Of a stretch of 64,000 bases of DNA, positions 62,001 through 64,000 are shown in pieces. Origin of the DNA: JALEFZ01 sp038527485 (GTDB lineage Bacteria; Bacteroidota; Bacteroidia; J057). A program made the translations under genes and the position numbers. How positions within the stretch are numbered: the stretch's first letter is position 1; the number at the start of each line of letters is the position of its first letter. The stretch is taken from positions 44,379 through 108,378 of the forward strand of contig JBCBFT010000008.1 in assembly GCA_038527485.1 (NCBI GenBank). Direction: 5' to 3'. The notes under the pieces are model-generated. The model was not told where the DNA came from, searched no databases, and worked only from the letters and a program-made list of their open reading frames with translations.

Positions 62001-63641
62001 ATCCACGACTACAGGAAAGCGGACCGTATCGAGGCATCCGTCTGTATTGAACGCGACAAGTACGCCTGGGTATGTACCAGCCGAGCTGTAGGTGTAGAAT
62101 GGAGCAGGAAGCGTAGAACTGGCTCCTAACTCTCCAAAATCCCAAGACCAATTGGTGATGGGAAAGCCTGAGGAAGTAGCTTGAAAGGAAGTGGGATTGC
62201 CTTCACAGACTGTATCGACAATGACTGAGGCATAGTTTCCTTGCTTGACATCGATCTGTACATTGTCATCATATAGACAGACGCCTTCGAAGGCATTGAT
62301 TTCCAGTAAGTAGTTGAGCGTGTAGGGAAATGTCGTCGAGTCGTTGGGAATTAAGAGCGGGTTGCCTGCTGTGGGATCACTGAGATAGGTCGTGGGCGTC
62401 CATGTGTAGACTTGGTTAGAATCTGGGGTAATGCCGACGGGGATCGAGATATCTGAACAGGTAAAGGTATCTACCAGTGATTGGATATTGATAGGGAGAT
62501 CTCGGATTTCCAAGATGGCGGTGTCGATGTAAACGCTGGAAGCACAAAGGAAGGAGTCTACATAGATCAGTTCGATGGTTTCAGTTCCTTCGGGGATATT
62601 GTCGGCGAGGATCGCAACGGGGATGATGCCACTGGTCGAACCCGCAGGTATGGTAATAGAGTTGGCAATGGGGACATAATCTAAACCTGGTGTGGCTGTC
62701 CCGCCAATGGTGAAATTGTAGGTTTTGGTATTTTGAAGAGGTTGGGGCACATTGAATTCGAAGAAGCCAAAGCTGTTGTTGCAGCCCTCGACTACGAAGG
62801 AAGAATCGGCTACGTCTCCATGTCGGGCCGTAATGTCCACAAACTCTGAGAGGCAGGTAATTCCCCCCACTTCTAGAAATACTCCTGAGTCGTAGATTTC
62901 GTCTCCTACATCGGCAATCGCCAAAGTAATGTGATACGTCTCACAGGGCGTCACACGCGCACCTGCTACCAGTGGAGTGGTAAAACCATCGAACTCGACG
63001 GAGGCTCCCCCTGTGTTGTCGAAGTAATACTGACAGTTGGTACATGGTCCTGTAGAGGGGGTTGCACTTCCGTTATTGACATTGTTGATGGCTACGGGGA
63101 TGGTTGCACCTGGGACCAGTGCAATATTTTCGCCGGGGGCGGGAGCTGTGAAGCCAGGCCCTGAGATGTAGAAGGCAAATACGTCGTTGAAGTTACTGAG
63201 GGCAAATTCGTTGTACTCTTCGGAGGCAAATACGTATCGAATTCCGATACTGTCACAAAAGGGGGTGATGTCAAATTCGATGACGCACGCATCGTGGGTG
63301 ATATTTCCCGACAAGACCTGCAAAGGACCATATCCATTGGATGGGAGAATGGTACCCGTATTGGGCGACAGATTGGGCCCTGGCGCATCTGCTGCTGCGC
63401 CTGTACTCATGAGCAAGCCGCGAAATAAATCCAGATTAGAATTTGTCGCATCAAATTCTCTGATTGCCAGACTGGTATCACAGATGATGGTATCCAGGAC
63501 GACATCTACTCCCGTCCCAAATAGGGTTCCTACCAGCGCATTGGCTGAGAGCGTATCTGCGATGGTAATCTGCGCGTGAGACTTGGCAGGCAGTAGGAAG
63601 CAAGACAAGAAAATGCTGAAGAGTAAAGCTTGAATTTTCAT
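59022..63641 (-). CDS. Giant PKD-repeat adhesin with choice-of-anchor L and T9SS type B domain
   Basis: 1539 residues. Signal peptide (to about KSHAQ, residue 23), choice-of-anchor L domain (about 30-260, ALVGTLFGTGVDVVLDTI, FASEEYNEFALSNFNDVF), a Calx-beta-like domain, then about eleven PKD units of 80-85 residues (WDFGDGSPT, WDFGDATTS, WDLGDNNTT and so on, one without the WDFGD start), and a gliding-motility-type C-terminal domain (VPSAFSPNGDNSNDKLQV, FEVYHRWGGRLFAS). Such proteins are moved by T9SS onto the cell surface and act as adhesins in gliding or in biofilm. The sigma/anti-sigma pair lies just downstream. Confidence 0.92.
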   Translation of the reverse strand: MKIQALLFSIFLSCFLLPAKSHAQITIADTLSANALVGTLFGTGVDVVLDTIICDTSLAIREFDATNSNLDLFRGLLMSTGAAADAPGPNLSPNTGTILPSNGYGPLQVLSGNITHDACVIEFDITPFCDSIGIRYVFASEEYNEFALSNFNDVFAFYISGPGFTAPAPGENIALVPGATIPVAINNVNNGSATPSTGPCTNCQYYFDNTGGASVEFDGFTTPLVAGARVTPCETYHITLAIADVGDEIYDSGVFLEVGGITCLSEFVDITARHGDVADSSFVVEGCNNSFGFFEFNVPQPLQNTKTYNFTIGGTATPGLDYVPIANSITIPAGSTSGIIPVAILADNIPEGTETIELIYVDSFLCASSVYIDTAILEIRDLPINIQSLVDTFTCSDISIPVGITPDSNQVYTWTPTTYLSDPTAGNPLLIPNDSTTFPYTLNYLLEINAFEGVCLYDDNVQIDVKQGNYASVIVDTVCEGNPTSFQATSSGFPITNWSWDFGELGASSTLPAPFYTYSSAGTYPGVLVAFNTDGCLDTVRFPVVVDGLVGSGFAAHDVCLGDTTFLTNPNDPVGTYIWDFGDGSPTVSAFTPAHLYLTADTFTITLIGVSPDGCQDTSSQEVIVYEAPQAAFIADTVCIGLTSNFLNNSTPSNGLSFAWDFGDATTSNDINPTHIYTTADTFPVTLIATQAGGLCADTLIQDVIVGEVPVAAFLSDSACEGSSVTLNNLSSASISVTSLWILGNGDSSSLTSPVITYASPGTYDVILIASLPNSCSDTASDVVTVYENPQADFTADSVCEGLRTTFQNLTIAGSSADLAYDWDLGDNNTTIDPNPLYRYDSSGLYSVVVIVTDSNGCTDDATQDILVREPPLADFELLDGCEDADLDLIDFSIPGDDVTLTYQWTDIYSNQFQGPNPSIANLPVGAYGIELILLDGAGCADTLTRNSTIFEIPQVAFEVLPVCQGASTVFTNQTQSNQPLAYAWDFGDTDTSSLISPTKLYDTFGTFTTTLIATTPQGCTDTLSQDAVIYQNPRADYTVDDVCENAASLFVNVSEPGDGQTLTFDWDLGDNTTLDVTAPDYVYATYGTYNTLLTVSDENGCTDQLSLAHQVFAKPTADFRADDACALSKILLTNETQIADGQLFRAFNWRWGDGETARGDVPDKAYDAPGFYDIRLIAETENGCLDTANQNIQVFANPVAAFDFIDACFPDSITFLNLSSIDNTFGDMLDQSLWNFGDGTRTTNLDLISKAYINPGTYVTSLEVVSNNGCEALTNQSIQIDPTPLPPTLQSDTVCFGEAGRLIALPANGSHTLRWYNALSDDLPFLESRVYIVPQVVNSDLFWVEASTAKGCVSDRLPISLEMWPGRAPEILVSDSILEVPSAIVELRTKEDDFISYEWDFGDGNVSNASQPAHEYRTPGKYLITVKLIDAQGCTYEAKRLVEVKEIIAVWVPSAFSPNGDNSNDKLQVQSRLIQSMEFEVYHRWGGRLFASDELNPAWDGRGLDGQLVNPGVYVYKAAYVDINGRSAVQTGTITVLR

Positions 63642-64000
63642 AGGGTGGGACTAGGGAATCAAACAACTTCTCACAATTCGTATGGACTTTATCAGGATGC
63701 GTAGGCTCCTGCAGGTTTCTTTTCTTTCACCTTCATCAACCGATCATTCCTCCTCTTTGAAAGAGACGTAGGTAATTCTACATGTGTTGGGTGAAAGTTT
63801 TACCTAAATAAAAATTAGAATAATAAAGTTTTGGGAGTTTACATCATGCAAAAATGAATACCCAGGATCAAAGAAGATGAATGACAAGAAGGTGATTTTG
63901 GTGTGGATAACCGTATATTTTGGCTAAGACCATGTTTGGGACAATGAAAATCTAGCTAAAAAGCAGCGATTCCAGGTTCTGGCGAAAGCCGTTTTGTAAG
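63642..64000. other. Intergenic region at the right edge
   Basis: No complete gene is supported. On the minus strand the last 45 bases (63956-64000) are open to a TAG and could be the C-terminus (LSPEPGIAAF) of a gene beyond the edge, but this is too short to trust. A small inverted repeat (ctcttt-g-aaagag) lies near 63757-63769. Confidence 0.4.

Noticed and set aside
63956..64000. C-terminus of a minus-strand gene at the right edge
   Set aside because: Only 14 codons are visible before the window ends; an open frame of this length is expected by chance.

Overview
This window looks like chromosomal DNA of a Bacteroidota bacterium, probably a gliding, marine-type member of the Saprospiria/Cytophagia kind. 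The evidence is type IX secretion (T9SS) sorting domains of both kinds (type A on a quinoprotein and a DUF1501 protein, type B on a giant PKD adhesin), a GLPGLI protein beside a TonB-receptor-like barrel, a LytTR regulator, an ECF sigma factor with a tiny anti-sigma-like partner, bacillithiol synthesis (bshA), and -7 elements of the TAnnTTTG type. I cannot name a species. No rRNA, tRNA, CRISPR array, transposase or phage gene was seen. One 100-N assembly gap lies at 36093-36192.

Layout. 1-3.6 kb: the tail of an unknown gene with its terminator, then a two-gene operon of a caspase-fold protease and a class 3 lipase. 3.7-14.6 kb: a lipoprotein fusing ThuA, PQQ-dehydrogenase, PKD, cytochrome c and CBM parts; galactokinase; small envelope proteins (PepSY-like, YceI); an RNA 2',3'-cyclic phosphodiesterase; and divergent propionyl-CoA and acetyl-CoA synthetases. 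14.6-21 kb: a GNAT acetyltransferase, the DUF1800/DUF1501 pair, a serine hydrolase and a MoxR ATPase. 21-24.3 kb: a 59-residue membrane protein, a ParA ATPase with a ribbon-helix-helix partner and palindromic sites in the shared upstream region, and a DUF695-RraB protein. 24.4-28.7 kb: a 1430-residue quinoprotein/diheme cytochrome/LamG/PA14 protein.

29-36 kb: DUF2892 membrane protein, a four-unit TerB-like protein, an SGNH esterase, a coiled-coil lipoprotein, bshA and a GT39 transferase. 36-39 kb: the assembly gap, a heptamer tandem repeat and mutS. 39-48.4 kb: a methyltransferase, a small secreted protein, a DegP/HtrA-like protease without a signal peptide, a LytTR regulator, a HepT-like protein lacking its catalytic histidine, a 5'-nucleotidase lipoprotein, a SirB1-type protein and a TPR protein. 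48.4-58.9 kb is a signalling block: a large intergenic hairpin, a TPR histidine kinase, a Nudix hydrolase, an OmpR-type two-component pair divergent from the GLPGLI/TonB-barrel pair (with phased TTAAC repeats between them), and a sigma/anti-sigma pair. 59-63.6 kb is the PKD adhesin.

How the parts may work together (inference): the two-component pair probably controls its divergent GLPGLI/barrel neighbour. The two quinoprotein-cytochrome fusions suggest surface oxidation of sugars or polymers, with galK and the acyl-CoA synthetases handling products inside the cell. Most genes are ordinary for the phylum. The least ordinary parts are the caspase/lipase operon, the ParA/RHH module with its palindromes, the heptamer array before mutS, and several structured intergenic regions.
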